40,772 bases of DNA from NCBI GenBank assembly GCA_020631395.1, contig JAHDHI010000045.1, positions 1 through 40,772 of the forward strand. Direction: 5' to 3'. The translations under genes and the position numbers were made by a program. This DNA comes from Bizionia sp. (GTDB lineage Bacteria > Bacteroidota > Bacteroidia > Flavobacteriales > Flavobacteriaceae). Below, one piece after another: positions 18,484 through 29,700 of the stretch; the first letter of the stretch is position 1, and the number at the start of each line of letters is the position of its first letter. Below the pieces are notes generated by a model. It was not told where the DNA came from. It did not search any database and saw nothing but the letters and a program-made list of their open reading frames with translations.

Positions 18484-19344
18484 ATGATTTTAATAGTTGA
18501 TAGTGGTTCTACGAAATGCGATTGGATTGCAGTGGATGAAAATGGGAACCAATTATTTGAGAAGATAAGGACAAAAGGATTGAATCCAGCCATACTCTCG
18601 GAAAAGAAGCTGAGGAAGACCATAAAGAAAAGCAAGGAATTGAAAAAAAATAGAGATAAGGTATCTCACGTATTTTTCTATGGAGCGGGATGTGGTACGG
18701 AACGACCAAAGCTTTTGTTGAAGGCAGTACTGCAAAACTTTTTCGAGAAGGCAAAAATTAGCGTAGATGAAGATACGATGGCAGCCGTCTATGCCACGAT
18801 AGATGACAATGTGCAAGCAGCCGTAGTTTGTATTTTGGGAACAGGCTCGAATTGTAGCTATTACAATGGAAAGTCATTGGAACAAAGAGTATCGGCATTG
18901 GGATACTCCATAATGGACGATGCTTCTGGTAATTATTATGGTAGGCAATTGCTTAGAGATTATTATTTCAATCACATGCCAGAAGAGATCAAGGTATCTT
19001 TCGATGACAAGTACAATTTGGAAGCAGATTACATAAAACACAACCTATACAAGCAACCCAATCCAAATGCGTACTTGGCTAGGTTTGCAGAGTTTATGAT
19101 TCTGAACAAGGATTCCGAATACATCAAGCAATTGATAAAAGAAGGCATTAGGCTGTTTGCAAGAAACATGATACTGCAATACAAAGAAGAATTGAAGCGG
19201 GTTCCTGTACACTTTGCAGGTTCCATTGCTTTCTTCTGCCAAGAAGAAATCAATGCAGTGGCAAAGGAATTGAACTTCACAGTTGGTAATTTTGAGCGCA
19301 GGCCCATAGAAGGTTTGGTGGGGTATCACATTAAGAATTTGTAG
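18484..19344 (+). CDS. N-acetylglucosamine kinase-like BadF/BadG ATPase
   Basis: This 286-residue protein belongs to the ASKHA sugar-kinase fold, BadF/BadG/BcrA group, often annotated in Flavobacteriia as N-acetylglucosamine kinase. Visible parts are the phosphate-1 loop MILIVDSGSTKCDWIAVD, HVFFYGAGCGTERPK, the phosphate-2 region VVCILGTGSNCSYYNG, DDASGNYYGRQLLRDYYF and the adenosine motif VHFAGSIAFFCQEEINAV. It would phosphorylate an amino sugar, but the substrate is inferred only from family and its place 183 bases behind pfkA-gapA. The gap before it has no clear terminator. Confidence 0.85.
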   Translation: MILIVDSGSTKCDWIAVDENGNQLFEKIRTKGLNPAILSEKKLRKTIKKSKELKKNRDKVSHVFFYGAGCGTERPKLLLKAVLQNFFEKAKISVDEDTMAAVYATIDDNVQAAVVCILGTGSNCSYYNGKSLEQRVSALGYSIMDDASGNYYGRQLLRDYYFNHMPEEIKVSFDDKYNLEADYIKHNLYKQPNPNAYLARFAEFMILNKDSEYIKQLIKEGIRLFARNMILQYKEELKRVPVHFAGSIAFFCQEEINAVAKELNFTVGNFERRPIEGLVGYHIKNL

Positions 19345-19368
19345 TAGTTGTGACATAATCAAATAGAT

Positions 19369-19400
19369 AAGGGTGATAACATCGGAGTGTTATCGCCCTT
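19369..19400 (+). terminator. Probable terminator hairpin after the nagK-like gene
   Basis: AAGGGTGATAACA (19369-19381) pairs with TGTTATCGCCCTT (19388-19400), a 13-base stem with one G-U wobble and a 6-base loop. No T-run follows (ATTGCTATAA), so it could slow polymerase or stabilise the 3' end instead of acting as a classic intrinsic terminator. Confidence 0.55.
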
Positions 19401-19600
19401 ATTGCTATAACGACATTTTATGGAATGAGCCTTTTGCTATTGTAACATAAAACAAATGTATGTTAAAGGATGCTCATGTTAAATAAGAAACACTGGATAT
19501 CTAAATGCTGGATGTACGGTCAAAGAATTGGTTGAATGTTACAGATGAAAAGAAAAAAAGAAAATATGGAGTAAGGGTATGCCAATGATGTCAAAATGTA

Positions 19601-19608
19601 TATATTTG
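19601..19608 (+). promoter_or_regulatory. Candidate -7 element for the accessory row
   Basis: TATATTTG is an exact match to TAnnTTTG, 42 bases before the lipoprotein ATG at 19651. The expected -33 TTG is not obvious. As the genes from 19651 rightward have short gaps, this could drive the whole row. Confidence 0.45.
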
Positions 19609-19650
19609 CCATCGCTTTAATCAAAATACTGTAAAATAGCCCCTTAAAGA

Positions 19651-20244
19651 ATGAACATAAAACTTCCCTACACCTATCTAGCCTTTTCAATTGCTTTTAT
19701 TTTATGCTTTGCTGCGTGCAAGTCGGATTCACAAAAAAAATATGAAGAGTACAAGTTTTACAACCTTCAGCAAGAAGGTTGGAAGTCCAAACGTGTCAAC
19801 CAATTTGTCGGTGACATAAACTATACGGCAACGGAAGTTCCTCTTCAATATTACATTTTAAAGAACAATGTGAACAATCCACAAGTAGTAGATTCCATCT
19901 ATGAGCTTAACAACAGGGAGCGCATCGTGGAAATCGAATTTCAACATAGCAACGAACAAGACTTGTTGTTGGAAAAGTACACCAATAGGAGTTATGAGGA
20001 TGCCGTAAAGTATATGGCCTTTACCATAGAAAGAGATTTTACCATAATAACGAGTTCCAATGATACCATAAGGTGCTCTGGGGTCAATTTCGAGCGTAAT
20101 TTCAAAGTAGCCCCCTTTAAAAGGGCATTGTTGTATTTCAATGACATAAATCCAGACGACAATATAAAACTAATCTACCAAGACCGTTTATTTGGCAATG
20201 GTACGATAAAATTCAACTTTAACGAAACACCGATAAAATTATAA
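19651..20244 (+). CDS. Lipoprotein heading the YD-repeat row
   Basis: This 197-residue protein has a lipoprotein signal peptide with lipobox FAAC (cysteine about residue 23), so it should be lipid-anchored in the envelope. The mature part is charged and has a beta-strand look (EERYKFYNLQQ-like start, RNFKVAPFKRALLYFNDINP near the end). No domain was recognised. It is the first gene of the row, and its stop lies 4 bases before the next start, so it is very likely co-expressed with the beta-helix repeat proteins. A candidate promoter sits just upstream. Confidence 0.75.
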   Translation: MNIKLPYTYLAFSIAFILCFAACKSDSQKKYEEYKFYNLQQEGWKSKRVNQFVGDINYTATEVPLQYYILKNNVNNPQVVDSIYELNNRERIVEIEFQHSNEQDLLLEKYTNRSYEDAVKYMAFTIERDFTIITSSNDTIRCSGVNFERNFKVAPFKRALLYFNDINPDDNIKLIYQDRLFGNGTIKFNFNETPIKL

Positions 20245-20248
20245 CATT

Positions 20249-21667
20249 ATGCATATAAAAAAAGTAGCATTAATCATAGTAGCAATACCTTTATTTGTTT
20301 TTTCACAAACAACCAATGTGGGAGCCAACTCAGGGACAGGAGGTACTAATAATAGTTTTTATGGAACATCTTCTGGGGAAAATAGTGTTGGTGATAATAA
20401 TGTATTCAGTGGTTTTGATTCTGGTAAAAACAATACCGGTAATAAAGGTGTTTTTATAGGGAATAATGCCGGTATGGTAAATACAGCAGATGACAATACT
20501 TTTATTGGAACTTATTCAGGTATGAATAATACGACTGGATTTAATAATGTTTTTGTAGGCTCTAGATCAGGCAGACTCAATACCACTGGGAAATGGAATA
20601 CGGCTGTTGGTTTAAGTTCTGCTGCTAATAATACAACAGGATACGGTAATACATCTTTAGGGTATCTAAGCAATAGTAGGAATGTATCAGGATATTATAA
20701 TGTCTCATTAGGATTGCAATCAGGTTTTTATAGTACATCTGGAATTTATAATACTAATGTAGGAACATATGCAGGAACTAATAATATAACAGGTGTCAAT
20801 AATACTCTTATTGGTGCTGCAGCAGGTTATAATAGTACAGGATCTAATAATGTGTTCCTTGGTTTTACAGCAGGTAGAGAAGAACAAGGTAGTAACAAAC
20901 TATACATAGAAAACACCAATAGTAGTTCTCCATTGATTTGGGGAGATTTTGATACGGATGTTGTGAACATTAATGGGAAATTGGGTGTTGGCACAACTAC
21001 ACCTCAAGCTGGATTAGAAGTAAAAAATGACGAAGGTATTTTAATACAAGCATCGACTAATGGAGGTTTTAAAGGGTCAATTAAAATGATAGATATAGAT
21101 AATAGCGTTGGTACTGCAGAAAGAGATGATATGTTTTTTGGAACATCTGGAGGTTTTCAATTTAAAATAGACGATAATAATAATGGGACAGGTGAAGCTA
21201 TTGGTTTTAATGTTTTAAATAGAACGAATGAGTCTCTTTTTGTTATAAATGAAAAAACAGGTAGTATTGGCATTGGCACGACAATACCAGACGAAAAACT
21301 AACAGTAAAAGGAAAAATACATACTCAAGAGGTAAGAGTAGATTTAATAGGAGCTGTAACACCAGACTATGTTTTTGAAAAACACTTTACAGGAACATCC
21401 AAATTAAATCCCAGCTACGAAATGCCAACACTTGAAGAAGTCGAAGCATTCACCAAAGCCAACAATCACTTGCCGGAAATACCTTCTGCAAGAGAAATGG
21501 AAGAAAAGGGTATCCAATTGAAGGAGATGAACTTGAAATTGCTTCAGAAGATAGAAGAGCTTACGCTTTATGCCATACAACAACAGAAGGAATTGGAGGA
21601 GCAAAAAGACAAAAACAAGTCTTTGGAAGATAGATTGGAAAAAATAGAAAAATTATTGAAACGATAA
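20249..21667 (+). CDS. Secreted beta-helix repeat protein with coiled-coil C-terminus, copy 1
   Basis: This 472-residue protein has a signal peptide (MHIKKVALIIVAIPLFVFSQ). Residues about 31-218 are tandem repeats of about 17 residues of the type FIGTYSGMNNTTGFNNV, rich in Asn, Gly and Thr. They resemble the left-handed beta-roll of YadA-type heads and the so-called TMF-family proteins of Flavobacteriia. A linker NKLYIENTNSS leads to GTTTPQAGLEV and later GIGTTIPDEKLTVKGKIHTQ segments typical of tail-fibre-like necks. Next comes the conserved module PDYVFEKHFTGTSKLNPSYE and AFTKANNHLPEIPS, ending in a coiled coil (about 420-472). It is probably trimeric, exported and fibrous. The next gene is a paralogue. 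Confidence 0.8.
   Translation: MHIKKVALIIVAIPLFVFSQTTNVGANSGTGGTNNSFYGTSSGENSVGDNNVFSGFDSGKNNTGNKGVFIGNNAGMVNTADDNTFIGTYSGMNNTTGFNNVFVGSRSGRLNTTGKWNTAVGLSSAANNTTGYGNTSLGYLSNSRNVSGYYNVSLGLQSGFYSTSGIYNTNVGTYAGTNNITGVNNTLIGAAAGYNSTGSNNVFLGFTAGREEQGSNKLYIENTNSSSPLIWGDFDTDVVNINGKLGVGTTTPQAGLEVKNDEGILIQASTNGGFKGSIKMIDIDNSVGTAERDDMFFGTSGGFQFKIDDNNNGTGEAIGFNVLNRTNESLFVINEKTGSIGIGTTIPDEKLTVKGKIHTQEVRVDLIGAVTPDYVFEKHFTGTSKLNPSYEMPTLEEVEAFTKANNHLPEIPSAREMEEKGIQLKEMNLKLLQKIEELTLYAIQQQKELEEQKDKNKSLEDRLEKIEKLLKR
20340..20900 (+). repeat. Tandem 51-bp coding repeats, copy 1
   Basis: About eleven degenerate units of 51 bases (17 codons; a few units are 16) encode consecutive turns such as VFIGNNAGMVNTADDNT and FIGTYSGMNNTTGFNNV. 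The repeat is conserved at protein level and diverged at DNA level, as expected of an old structural solenoid. Confidence 0.7.
21395..21441 (+). repeat. 47-bp direct repeat, left copy
   Basis: These 47 bases are identical to 23345-23391 in the paralogous gene. They encode the module around TSKLNPSYEMPTLEEVE. A further 26 identical bases encode part of GTTIPDEKL upstream in both genes, although the N-terminal repeats of the two genes are diverged. Confidence 0.9.
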
Positions 21668-21678
21668 GGTAGCAAGGG

Positions 21679-21700
21679 GAATCGTTAACCAATACGATTC
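21679..21700 (+). other. Small hairpin between the paralogous genes
   Basis: GAATCGT (21679-21685) and ACGATTC (21694-21700) form a perfect 7-base stem with an 8-base loop in the 63-base gap between the two repeat-protein genes. No T-run follows, so it is not a typical terminator. It could set relative mRNA levels by processing or partial termination. Confidence 0.35.
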
Positions 21701-21730
21701 TAAGTAAATACAAATGAAATTATGGGCATT

Positions 21731-23668
21731 ATGAACAAGAGAAATATAGTATTAAGTTTAATAACATTGCCATTATTGGCTTTTTCGCAAAATACCTTCT
21801 ATGGATCCAATACTGGCAATGATACAAATGGTACGTTTAGTACTTATTATGGAACGTATTCTGGAGAGAATAGCGTAGGGAATGCGAATGTTTTTTCTGG
21901 ATATGTTTCTGGACAAAACAACCAAGGGGATTACAATGTCTTTTTAGGATATCAAACTGGTAGAAACAATCAAGCGAGCAATAATACTTTTTTGGGTTAT
22001 TCGTCTGGTAGAGATAATACAACAGGTAAGGACAATACTTTTTTGGGAAGTTTTTCAGGAATATACAATACAACGGGTAAATCCAATACATTCTTGGGGC
22101 GTGCTAGTGGCCAAAGCAATGTAAATGGAAATGACAATGTATTTATTGGATTTTATTCTGGGTTGAAAAATACCACTGGCAATTATAATATATTTGTAGG
22201 GCGTAGTGCCGGATATACTAATCTTGACAAGAATTATAATACGTTTATAGGCCATAGTTCTGGTACCTTTGCAGATGGATCTGGCAATGTGTTCAACGGA
22301 TCGTATTCCGGATATGGTTATGATGCAGCTCATTATGCAAACCTTGGTATGGTAAGACCGGTTACCAATTATAATACTTTCGTTGGACATACGGCTGGAA
22401 GATATAATGAGGGAAATGGTAACATAAGCTTGGGATACGCTTCTGGTTATGTTACTAAGGGAGACTATAATATGAGTTTGGGTTATGGAGCTGGTTATGA
22501 AAATGAAGTTGGTAATAGAAATGTATTTATTGGTTTTTATAGTGGGCGTACCAATTTGGGATCCAACAATGTCTTTATTGGTAATGAATCTGGTCGCAAT
22601 GAAGTAGGTAGCAATAAATTGTACATTGATAATTCAAGTACGGCTACTCCTCTCATATATGGAGACTTTGCTACAGATGTTGTAAATGTTAATGGTAAGC
22701 TTGGAGTAGGCGTTACTGCTCCATTGGGTAATTTACATGTTGGAGACAATAGCAACGCAGGGATATCTATAAGTAATAGACTGAATACAGTGGAACAAAT
22801 GACTCCTGCACAAATTGCATGGGGTGAAAGTTCAATGGGGGTTGCGGGAGATTTAATTCTTGCGCCAAGAACGAACATTTCTACAGCTAGTGTACGATTC
22901 TTTACAAACAATGGCGAGGATATCAATGAAAGAGTTAGAATTAAAGGTAATGGTAATGTAGGTATTAATACAACAAACCCACAATACACTTTAGATGTCA
23001 AGGGTATAATTAATACACCCACCTTCTTGCTAAGCGACAATTTTGGTGATTTAAGAATGAGAAGAGCAGCAAGTAATGACCCAACCTATAGAAGGGCTTT
23101 AGTTCCAGAGTATTTGGAAAGTACAGGAGATTCGGAATTGGTGGTAAATTATGCAGGTGATTTTAATAGAGGTGTAAGGTTTCAAGGAGAGAAGGTCGTA
23201 GTTGAAGGCAACTTAGGCATCGGCACGACAATACCAGACGAAAAACTCACCGTAAATGGAAAAATACATACCCAAGAGGTAAGAGTGGACTTGTTGGCAC
23301 CAATGACGGCACCAGATTACGTCTTCGAAAAGTACTTTACAGGGACATCCAAATTAAATCCCAGCTACGAAATGCCAACACTTGAAGAAGTTGAAGCCTT
23401 TACAAAGGCAAACAATCACTTACCAGAAATACCTTCTGCCCAAGAAATGAAGAACAATGGCATACAATTGAAGGAAATGAACTTGAAATTGCTTCAAAAG
23501 ATAGAGGAGCTGACATTGTACACCATCCAACAACAAAAGGAATTGGAAAAACTCAGTGCCCATGCTCTTGAACAACAAGATGAAATAAAAGTACAAAAGG
23601 ACAAAAACAAGTCTTTGGAAAATAGATTGGCAAAGATAGAGGTACTATTGGGAGCTTCAAAAAAATAA
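21731..23668 (+). CDS. Secreted beta-helix repeat protein with coiled-coil C-terminus, copy 2
   Basis: This is a 645-residue paralogue of the preceding gene. ATG 21731 was chosen over 21722 because it gives a 20-residue signal peptide (MNKRNIVLSLITLPLLAFSQ) matching copy 1 position for position. Residues about 24-299 hold roughly sixteen 17-residue turns (FLGSFSGIYNTTGKSNT and similar), interrupted by an odd insert near GYDAAHYANLGMVRPVT. A middle domain (about 320-490, with NERVRIKGNGNVGINTTNPQ and DLRMRRAASND) resembles phage tail-fibre necks. The C-terminus carries the same PDYVFEKYFTGTSKLNPSYE and LPEIPS module as copy 1, then a coiled coil. The shared module is nearly identical at DNA level. 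It is probably an exported fibre-like protein. Function is inferred only. Confidence 0.8.
   Translation: MNKRNIVLSLITLPLLAFSQNTFYGSNTGNDTNGTFSTYYGTYSGENSVGNANVFSGYVSGQNNQGDYNVFLGYQTGRNNQASNNTFLGYSSGRDNTTGKDNTFLGSFSGIYNTTGKSNTFLGRASGQSNVNGNDNVFIGFYSGLKNTTGNYNIFVGRSAGYTNLDKNYNTFIGHSSGTFADGSGNVFNGSYSGYGYDAAHYANLGMVRPVTNYNTFVGHTAGRYNEGNGNISLGYASGYVTKGDYNMSLGYGAGYENEVGNRNVFIGFYSGRTNLGSNNVFIGNESGRNEVGSNKLYIDNSSTATPLIYGDFATDVVNVNGKLGVGVTAPLGNLHVGDNSNAGISISNRLNTVEQMTPAQIAWGESSMGVAGDLILAPRTNISTASVRFFTNNGEDINERVRIKGNGNVGINTTNPQYTLDVKGIINTPTFLLSDNFGDLRMRRAASNDPTYRRALVPEYLESTGDSELVVNYAGDFNRGVRFQGEKVVVEGNLGIGTTIPDEKLTVNGKIHTQEVRVDLLAPMTAPDYVFEKYFTGTSKLNPSYEMPTLEEVEAFTKANNHLPEIPSAQEMKNNGIQLKEMNLKLLQKIEELTLYTIQQQKELEKLSAHALEQQDEIKVQKDKNKSLENRLAKIEVLLGASKK
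21840..22640 (+). repeat. Tandem 51-bp coding repeats, copy 2
   Basis: Successive 17-codon units such as FLGYSSGRDNTTGKDNT, FLGRASGQSNVNGNDNV and FIGFYSGLKNTTGNYNI run through this stretch. One irregular unit around 22300-22370 breaks the period. Confidence 0.7.
23345..23391 (+). repeat. 47-bp direct repeat, right copy
   Basis: Identical to 21395-21441; see that entry. It marks the conserved C-terminal module shared by the two repeat-protein genes. Confidence 0.9.
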
Positions 23669-23707
23669 ACCCTAATTATTACATTACCCTTTATAAAATT
23701 CATTTAA

Positions 23708-26700
23708 ATGAAAAATATAAGAAATAGTAAATTTTCAAAAATACTGGCAAGTTATCTGGCAATACAAATGTTGATAATGACCGTACAACCTGCAAACTTG
23801 TTTGCGCTTACAGGTGGGCCATCACAACCGGAATTCAATTCCTTCACACCAATAGGAACGAGCGACATGGTAAATCTATCTTCTGGAGATTTCAACTACA
23901 ACATCCCCATAATGGATGTTGGAGGTTATCCTCTGAACTTGGCTTACGATTCAGGAATTACGATGGATCAAGAGGCTTCGTGGGTTGGATTGGGATGGAA
24001 TTTGAATGTCGGACAGATAAATAGGCAAGTTCGTGGTATTCCAGATGATTTCAATGGGGATGAAATGACCTATGAAAATAATATGAAGCCGAACAAGACT
24101 GTAGGGATGACATTTTCCATTAATGGACAACTTTCAGGTACGGAAGAAGTACCAGGGCCATTGTCAGGAAATGCCAGTGCAACCCTATTGCATAACAATT
24201 ACAATGGATTTTCTTTTACACCATCTTTCGGACTATCGTATCAATTTAGCAGTGGGACCAGTGTGGGAATGAACATGACACCTTCAGTTGATGATGGAGT
24301 GTCTATCAATCCAACAGTTTCACAAAGCTTTTCAGAAGAGAAGGATGAATCAGATTCTCAACAGACTACGGCTATGTCAAATAGTGTGGGCATAGGTACT
24401 GCGTACAATAGTAGACAAGGCCTAACCTCTTTTAACGTAAATACTTCTACAGCGACCAAAGTAACAAAAAAATCTGCATCCAAAGGAGGAGGTAAGGATA
24501 AGACATCCAATAGAACTTATACTAACAGTTCAAGTGTATCCTTCATAGACAATACTTTTACACCAACTAAAAGAACAGCCTATTATAATGGTAACTACAC
24601 ATTTGCTGCTTCACTAGGTGTGGATTTTTGGCCAGTAAGTGCAGAATTGGGCGCTTCGGCCTTTGCTACCACTCAAAGTTTGAAGAGTAAAGAAAACAAT
24701 TCCAAGGCCTATGGCTATGAGAATACAGAATATGCTTCACCTACGGATGTATTGGATTTCAATAGGGAGAATGAACGTACGGTATCCAAAAATACATTGG
24801 TGTTGCCTACGGTAAATTACACGTACGACTTGTACAACATACAAGGTCAAGGAACAGGTGGGCAATTTAGACCGTTCAAAGGCCAAGTAGGTTATGTAAA
24901 CAATCAATTGGTTGTAGATTCTGGAGATAGTTTTAGCTTGGGGGCGGAAATTGAAGCTGCAACAGGTTTTCATGGAGGTGTCGATATAAAATATTCACCT
25001 ACGGTAAGTTGGACGGGAGTTTGGGAAACACCTGCTCTAAATAAATTCAAAAAGGCAGGTACGAATGCAATGGATTATGAGCCAACTTATTTCAAATCCA
25101 TTGGGGACATGAGCATCGATGACGATTCCGAACTCTACGATAATTTATCGGAAGAACATCCCATGACATTGGATTTGACGGAAGCTACCTATGGTAAACA
25201 AGCAGTAAGTAAGTTTAACGTTAAAAAGTTTAACCCAGTTACAAATGCAATTAGTGTAGAAACCAAAACGATCAACAGTCATTTAAAGCGATCAAAGAGA
25301 GAGAAGCGTAACCAAGCAATCTTGAAAGTGAGCAAGAGCGAAGCTTTGAACGACCCTTTTATTATCGAAAGTGCAGAATTGGATGGTCATCACACCAATG
25401 GGGTCAAGGTTTTGCAAGCGGACGGTTCGACATATGTATATGGGGAGGCAGCTGTAAACAAAATAAAGGAAGAAGTAACTTTTGCTACAGAAGGAACACG
25501 AGATTTGGCAGAAGGAACAATTGGATTTAGCACACTGGAAAATAGTCCTGGAAACTCCAGTGGTACAGATAATTACTTCAATAAGATAGGAACACCGGAT
25601 TATGCGCATACGTATTTGTTGACTGCAGTTTTGTCTTCTGACTATGAGGATCTGACTGGAGACGGGCCTACAGATGATGATTTGGGAGCCTATACAAAAT
25701 TTAGCTATGATAACGAGGCGGTTAATTCTTCCAATTACAAATGGAGAGTACCTTTTGAGAAGGCTACATATAATCCTGGTCTTTATACTCAAACCAATGA
25801 TCAAAAAGGAAATTATTTATATGGTGTAAAAGAAGTGAAGTATGCTTCAAAAATCGAAACCAAGACTCATATTGCTGTTTTTGACTTAACGGAGAGAAAA
25901 GATGGTTATGGTGTAGAGGACAATATGGGTGGGCTGTCTGAAGTTTCCAAAATGTACAAGATAAATAAGATAGAGTTATACAGCAAGCCAGAATATAAAA
26001 AAATGCTTCTGGAACTGGAAGAAACGGGGACCACGACAATTACTCCTATTAAAGTGGTTCATTTCGAATATGATTATTCTTTGGCTGGTACCAATGGGGG
26101 AACACAAGACAAATTGCCAAACAACAGTGGAGATTCTGAAGTGGTAGATGGAGTAAACATCAATAGTGAAGAAGGTAAATTGACTCTTAAAAAAGTATAT
26201 TTCACTTATAGAGGTTCCAATATGGGAAAATACACACCTTATAAATTCAATTATGACAATGACAATCCAGCATATCAGATAAAGTCATACGATGTATGGG
26301 GAAATTACAAACCCTTGTTCGAAGGCATAGTCGAAGAACAAGATGCGAATCAAGATGGAGTGACGGATGGATTTGAAATAGCCGATGTTAACAGCCAATC
26401 TTACGGTTGCGAAATAGACTATCCCATCACAGCTCAAGAATTCCCTTTTGTAAAGCAGAACAATAAAGTACTTCAGGATTTATATGTTGCAGCTTGGACT
26501 CTGTCCTCCATAGATTTGCCATCCGGTGGAAGAATGGAGTTGCAATATGAATCGGACGATTACAAGTATGTACAAGATAGGGAAGCTATGCAGATGTTTA
26601 AGGTTGTTGGTGTGCGTGATGAAAATGGTGATCCAATGGGGAATGATCTATACAGACTCGACGTAGCATCAAAATATTTGTCCATTGAATTGTTGGAACC

Positions 26701-29700
26701 ATTGGAAGGTGCCACTGAAACCGATAAGGTAGCAGAGTTTACCCATAAATACATTGGAGAACATATCGACAAGCCCATATTTTATAGGTTTTTGGTGAAT
26801 ATGGAGAAAGAAAGCAATTGCTCATATGATTACGTCGAAGGGTATTGTAATTTAGACATTACAGATACAAGGTCAGTGATTTTGGAAGGAGACTCATTAG
26901 TGCACATACCAATTGACCATGTACCACTGGAAGGAGAAACAGGGCCAGATATAGTGAACCCAATATCCAAGGCAGGTTGGTATTTCGCAAGGCAACACCT
27001 AAGTCGTTTTGCCTATGGACATGGGGATAACTCTCCAAATACCGTAGATCTTCAGGAAATTATAAATGCATTAGGAGGCTGGTTGCCTATAATGTCCGAA
27101 ATTTTGAGAGGACCCAACGGTTTTCTAAAGGAAAGAGGTATAGCAAACAAGTTCAAACCCGAAAAATCTTGGATTCGTTTGAAACATCCAACCAATGCCA
27201 AACTTGGAGGAGATCTACGTGTTAAAAAAATTCAAATGCATGACAATTGGGATACAATGGTCAATAACGAGCAAAACGACCTTGTAAACCCATATGCAAA
27301 TTTCTACGGACAAGAATACAATTATGTACTGGAGAATGGACAAGGATCAAGTGGAGTCGCAACCTGGGAACCAAATATGAGTAAAGAAAATCCTTTTATT
27401 GAACCATTTTTTGATAAAACGGAAAGGCTAAGTGCACATTCCTATGTGGAAAAACCTCTGGGTAAGTCCTTTTACCCATCTCCAATGATTACCTATGGTA
27501 GGGTAGAAGTTAAAAATTTGTCCAGAGAACGAGAAAATGAAAATGTGGTCGAAGTGGTCAAGAAGCATGCCACAGGTAAGGTGGTCAATGAGTTCTATAC
27601 ATCCAAGGATTTTCCAACCATTGCAGACTATACCAATATTGAAGGAGGCTATGTAACAAATCAAGACAATATTCTTGACAATATCCTCAAATTGAATATA
27701 AATACAGAGTTGACATTGTCACAGGGATTTTCTGTCGTTACCAATGACATGAATGGTAAGTCAAAGCGACAAGAGGTATTCAATGAAAGCAATATGCCAA
27801 TATCCAGCGTAGATTACATTTACAATGTATCGGAAACTTCCGGACAATTGGACAATGAACTTCCTGTTGTCATGCCAGATGGAACGATTGTAAAAAAGGA
27901 AATAGGAACCAATTATGACGTAATTACGGATTTTAACGAGAGTTACAACCTAAGTGAAACTTATGGGGTAAATACCAATGTAACCTTTTTTATCATTCCT
28001 TTGGTAATTCCCATTCCAATTCTCTTGGGGCAATTGCCATTCCAGTACCATAAAAACGAATCCAAATTGCATACCACGACAACGACAAAGGTGGTTCATA
28101 AAATAGGCATTCTAAAAGAGAAGATAGCCAAGGATTTGGGAGCTAAGGTAAGCACTCGAAATTTGGCTTGGGATGCAGTTAGTGGGCAAGTGTTGCTAAC
28201 GGAAACCATTAACGAATATGATGACAATTATTATAACTTCACATACCCAGCTCATTGGAGATATGAAGGAATGGGGCAAGCTGTAGAAAATCTTGGAATA
28301 GAAACTTGGTTGGAGTCAGCAAACATAGTTAGTAGCTCTTCAAGCTCTGACAGTGATACGGAAGGAACAACTTCTTGGTACAAATTAAAGAACACTCCCA
28401 TTAACAATAATACCATGTCTACCTTCTTTGCTCCTGGAGATGAAGTTTTGGTCTATCAGGAAAATGGAGATCCTATTTATCAAGATAACAGGTATTGGGT
28501 AAACCAAATTATAACCAATAACAATGGTGTAGGGGAAATGACCAATGAAAATATGATTCTCATAGATAGAAATGGGCATATTTTAAATGCATGTGGAGAA
28601 GACCCCAATGCAGGGACTATAAAGATAAAGGTTGTGCGTTCTCATAAACGCAATTTACAGAGTGCATCCATGGCTTCGATTACCAGTATGGTTAACCCAA
28701 TGCTGGACAATGCAATAAATGAAGATGATTACGTTTTCAATTCCAATATAGGTGACAATCCAAAAATAATAAATGCATCTGCCGTAGAGTACAAGGACTT
28801 TTGGAGACCACAAAATGAGTTGTCAAGAGGATACTTGGGGCAGTACGGAGGAGGACCAGATTTGGGCAGTCTTGAAGGTATAGGAAATGCAGCGTCCACA
28901 ACGGGAATGTTAGGTAACAATTTAGCCTCGTACCCCAATGATGAAGCATTGATAGATGATTTGGTACCTTACCCTAAAAATTATTTCAATCCTTTTGTAA
29001 ACAACATAAAGGGAGATTGGAGAGCAGTAAGGTCCTATGCATATTTAACGGGAAGGAGCACGACAAGTGAAGGTTCACCAAGAAACGATGGGTTCTTTGC
29101 TTCGTTCAACCCATTTTATGTATATGATGCAAACACCGGAAAATGGGTGGTAGATGATGACAATTGGACCTATGCTAGTGAAGTGACCAGATATTCTCCC
29201 TATGGAGCAGAACTAGAAAACAAAGATGCTTTAAATCGTTATTCTTCAGCGCAATACGGTTATGGCTATACGTTGCCTACGGCTGTAGCTTCCAATAGTG
29301 AATACCATGAAATGGGGTATGATGGTTTCGAGGACTATGGTAGCTATGGTACGGAAGCTAGTTCCATAAAGTTGCATTTTAGTTATTTCAATGAAGAAAA
29401 CATTAATGCAGGAGCTTCACTTTCTGAAACCGAATCCCATACTGGGAGATATAGCTTGAAGGTTGCAGGAGGAGAAACAGCTACTACGACGTTGTCCAAC
29501 ACATCCAGGTTTATGCCAGAACAAGACCAGTTACCACAATTGGATTGTAGTTCTGATGATACGACAGGGGGAGGAAATCTATGTTATAAAAAACCACGAT
29601 TTTTTCAAAATGGAACAACATGGTCTTTCGAGGATGCCTTTGGTTCTAGTAACATAACTGTTAGTGTAACCCCGTTGCCTAATTCGTCGGATCAATGTGG

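Larger units (their letters stand above)
19345..19650. other. Gene-free spacer before the accessory row
   Basis: No open reading frame worth calling was seen. The stretch contains the hairpin at 19369-19400 near its left end and a promoter-like TATATTTG at 19601-19608 near its right end. It separates the glycolytic genes from the row of exported proteins. Confidence 0.6.

Noticed and set aside
20340..22640. Regular tandem repeats resembling a CRISPR array
   Set aside because: The period (51 bases) is in codon phase, units are diverged at DNA level and translate to a beta-helix protein; there are no identical repeats with unique spacers and no cas genes.
22537..23040. 167-residue minus-strand ORF
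   Set aside because: Antisense of the second repeat protein; composition reflects the coding strand.
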